Below, in pieces: positions 22,727 through 24,188 of a stretch of DNA of 24,188 nucleotides (position 1 is its first letter; every line of letters starts with the position of its first letter). The stretch is taken from the NCBI GenBank assembly GCA_002469805.1, contig DKNW01000024.1, forward strand, positions 514 to 24,701, in the 5' to 3' direction. A program made the translations under genes and the position numbers. The DNA comes from Rhodobiaceae bacterium UBA7378 (GTDB taxonomy: Bacteria > Pseudomonadota > Alphaproteobacteria > RS24). The notes under the pieces were generated by a model, which worked only from the letters and a program-made list of their open reading frames with translations, had not been told where the DNA came from and did no database searches.

Positions 22727-24072
22727 ACCGAACCGTCTTGTTCAAGAAAGTGCTCAAGCCAATGTATGTCATAATTTGCGGCTTTGAAGTCATCATTTTC
22801 CAGCAGGTCTTCGAAAAGGGGTAATGTGGTTTCTACCCCGTCAATCGCACACTCGTATAACGCCCGATAGAGCCGCATCAAACAGTCATCTCGGTCGCTC
22901 CCATGCACGATAAGTTTACCGATAAGGCTGTCATAAAAAGGCGGAATGGTATAGCCGGCATAAACGGCGCTATCCATGCGTACGCCGAGCCCGCCGGGTG
23001 GATGATAGGTCTGAATAAGCCCGGGTGAGGGCATGAAAGTGCGCGGGTTCTCAGCATTTATGCGGCACTCGATGGCGTGCCCGCTCAACGTCAGGTCATC
23101 TTGTTTGAAACTCAGGCGTTCGCCATTGGCAATTCTGATTTGCTCGCGCACCAGATCAACACCAGTAATCATTTCCGTGACCGGGTGCTCGACCTGCAAG
23201 CGCGTGTTCATCTCGATGAAATAAAATTCGCCATTTTCGTAGAGAAACTCGACCGTGCCAACGCCCAGATAGCTCATACCTTCCATGGCGTCCGTTACAA
23301 TTTTGCCGATCGCAGCGCGTGCTTTCGCGTCCAAAACAGTTGACGGGGCTTCCTCTAGCACTTTCTGGTGGCGGCGTTGCAAAGAACAGTCGCGCTCGCC
23401 CAGATGCACTGCATTGCCATGGCTATCGCAGGCCACTTGAATTTCGATATGGCGCGGCTTTGCCAGATATTTTTCGATATAAACCGCGTCGTCACCGAAC
23501 GCAGCTTTTGCTTCGCTCCGTGCGGTGGTGAAAGCTTCGGCTAACTCGTTTTCGCTGCGGGCTATTTTCATGCCGCGACCGCCGCCGCCCGACGCCGCTT
23601 TCACCAGAACTGGGAAACCCATTTCTCTGCCAAGCGTTAACGCATCATCAACAGTTTTTACTTCGCCGTCGGAGCCGGGGACAACCGGAATGCCAAGCTC
23701 GATCGCTTTGGCTTTCGCCGCGATTTTGTCGCCCATTAACCGTATGTGATCGGCCTTGGGGCCGATGAATGAAATATGATGCGCGTCTAAAATATCGGCG
23801 AATTTAGCGTTCTCAGACAAAAAACCGTAGCCCGGATGCACTGCATCGGCGCCGGTGATTTCACACGCAGCAATAATTGCTGGAATGCTCAGATAGCTTT
23901 GTGCAGCAGAGGCCGGGCCGATGCATACGCTCTCATCAGCCAGATGAACGTGCATTGCGTCTTCGTCGGCTGTTGAGTGAACTGCAACCGATTTAATGCC
24001 CATTTCCCTACATGCGCGGATGACGCGCAGGGCAATTTCGCCACGATTGGCAATGAGGATTTTTGAAATCAT
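22723..24072 (-). CDS. accC: Acetyl-CoA carboxylase, biotin carboxylase subunit
   Basis: AccC carboxylates the biotin on AccB with bicarbonate and ATP, the first step of malonyl-CoA formation. The 449-residue product equals the E. coli length. Key residues are in place: Lys116, Lys159, the glycine-rich ATP loop GGGGRGM (162-168), His209, Lys237, Glu276, Glu287, Arg291 and Glu295. These are offset by one from E. coli numbering. ATG 24072 lies 2 nt after the accB stop, so the two are co-translated. Its TGA overlaps the TTG start of aat, making an accB-accC-aat run. Its product feeds the fatty-acid pathway served by acpP and fabF at the other end of the window. Confidence 0.97.
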   Translation of the reverse strand: MISKILIANRGEIALRVIRACREMGIKSVAVHSTADEDAMHVHLADESVCIGPASAAQSYLSIPAIIAACEITGADAVHPGYGFLSENAKFADILDAHHISFIGPKADHIRLMGDKIAAKAKAIELGIPVVPGSDGEVKTVDDALTLGREMGFPVLVKAASGGGGRGMKIARSENELAEAFTTARSEAKAAFGDDAVYIEKYLAKPRHIEIQVACDSHGNAVHLGERDCSLQRRHQKVLEEAPSTVLDAKARAAIGKIVTDAMEGMSYLGVGTVEFLYENGEFYFIEMNTRLQVEHPVTEMITGVDLVREQIRIANGERLSFKQDDLTLSGHAIECRINAENPRTFMPSPGLIQTYHPPGGLGVRMDSAVYAGYTIPPFYDSLIGKLIVHGSDRDDCLMRLYRALYECAIDGVETTLPLFEDLLENDDFKAANYDIHWLEHFLEQDGSV

Positions 24073-24074
24073 GG

Positions 24075-24188
24075 TTATTCAATAATCACAAGCGGCTGAT
24101 CAAACTCAACCGGCTGTTCATTTTGCACGATAATTTGCGTTACTTTGCCTGCCCGCGGAGACGCGATCGGGTTCATGGTTTTCATGGC
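24075..24188 (-). CDS. accB: Biotin carboxyl carrier protein, C-terminal part (cut by window edge)
   Basis: Only the last 37 codons lie in the window. They read AMKTMNPIASPRAG... and finish PVEFDQPLVIIE, the C-terminal half of a biotinyl domain. The lysine in AMKTM, third residue of the visible part, is the biotin attachment site. The product carries the carboxyl group between AccC and the carboxyltransferase. The start and the N-terminal linker lie beyond position 24188. It ends 2 nt before accC, the standard accB-accC arrangement. The small ORF is not a frameshifted remnant: it runs intact to the window edge. Confidence 0.93.
   Translation of the reverse strand, partial: AMKTMNPIASPRAGKVTQIIVQNEQPVEFDQPLVIIE

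Noticed and set aside
1..24188. Mobile element, CRISPR array, tRNA or novel defence/biosynthetic system
   Set aside because: No transposase, integrase, regularly spaced repeats, tRNA-like cloverleaf or unexplained gene cluster was seen. Apart from the DUF2066 and DUF2155 genes, every gene belongs to a functionally described family.

Overview
The window looks like a chromosomal, almost entirely housekeeping stretch of an alphaproteobacterium with moderate GC content (roughly half). The assignment rests on gene content and order: purN-purM divergent from a DUF2066 gene, a PerM-type permease and hdaA; a bacterial NDUFA12 homologue next to mlaD, a DUF2155 gene, aat and accC/accB; and acpP-fabF-mltG-gmk beside rsmA-surA and pepA-holC. 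The exact clade cannot be read from the sequence. A marine lineage of the SAR116/Rhodospirillales kind is only a guess.

Layout: (1) 65-3244, plus strand: acpP, fabF, mltG, gmk (fatty-acid elongation, glycan-strand termination, GMP kinase). (2) 3245-6457, minus strand: surA, rsmA and a zinc alcohol dehydrogenase, tightly coupled. (3) 6570-9014, plus: pepA, holC, ndk. (4) 9048-10723, minus: purM-purN. (5) 10931-17493, plus: DUF2066 gene, PerM-like permease, hdaA, ppk, ppx. (6) 17490-18641, minus: rnd. (7) 18768-22124, plus: aspS, NDUFA12 homologue, mlaD, DUF2155 gene. (8) 22061-24188, minus: accB (C-terminal part only), accC, aat. The longest gene-free stretch is 10724-10930 (207 bases), between purM and the DUF2066 gene. 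It holds an 11-bp tandem repeat and a perfect 7-bp inverted repeat.

Functionally the genes serve lipid and envelope biogenesis (acpP, fabF, accB/accC, mltG, surA, mlaD), nucleotide metabolism (gmk, ndk, purM, purN), replication control (holC, hdaA), polyphosphate turnover (ppk, ppx), RNA and translation (rsmA, rnd, aspS), protein turnover (pepA, aat) and respiration (NDUFA12 homologue). Packing is dense: many junctions are 1-14 nt overlaps, two convergent pairs have abutting or shared stop codons, and one convergent pair (DUF2155 gene/aat) overlaps by 64 bp.

I found no RNA gene, CRISPR array, insertion sequence, prophage or recognisable new defence or biosynthetic system. The most informative departures are the absence of lptF-lptG-lptD between pepA and surA and of pdxA between surA and rsmA, where many alphaproteobacteria carry them; an alcohol dehydrogenase fused into the rsmA transcript; and the antisense tail overlap of the DUF2155 gene and aat.
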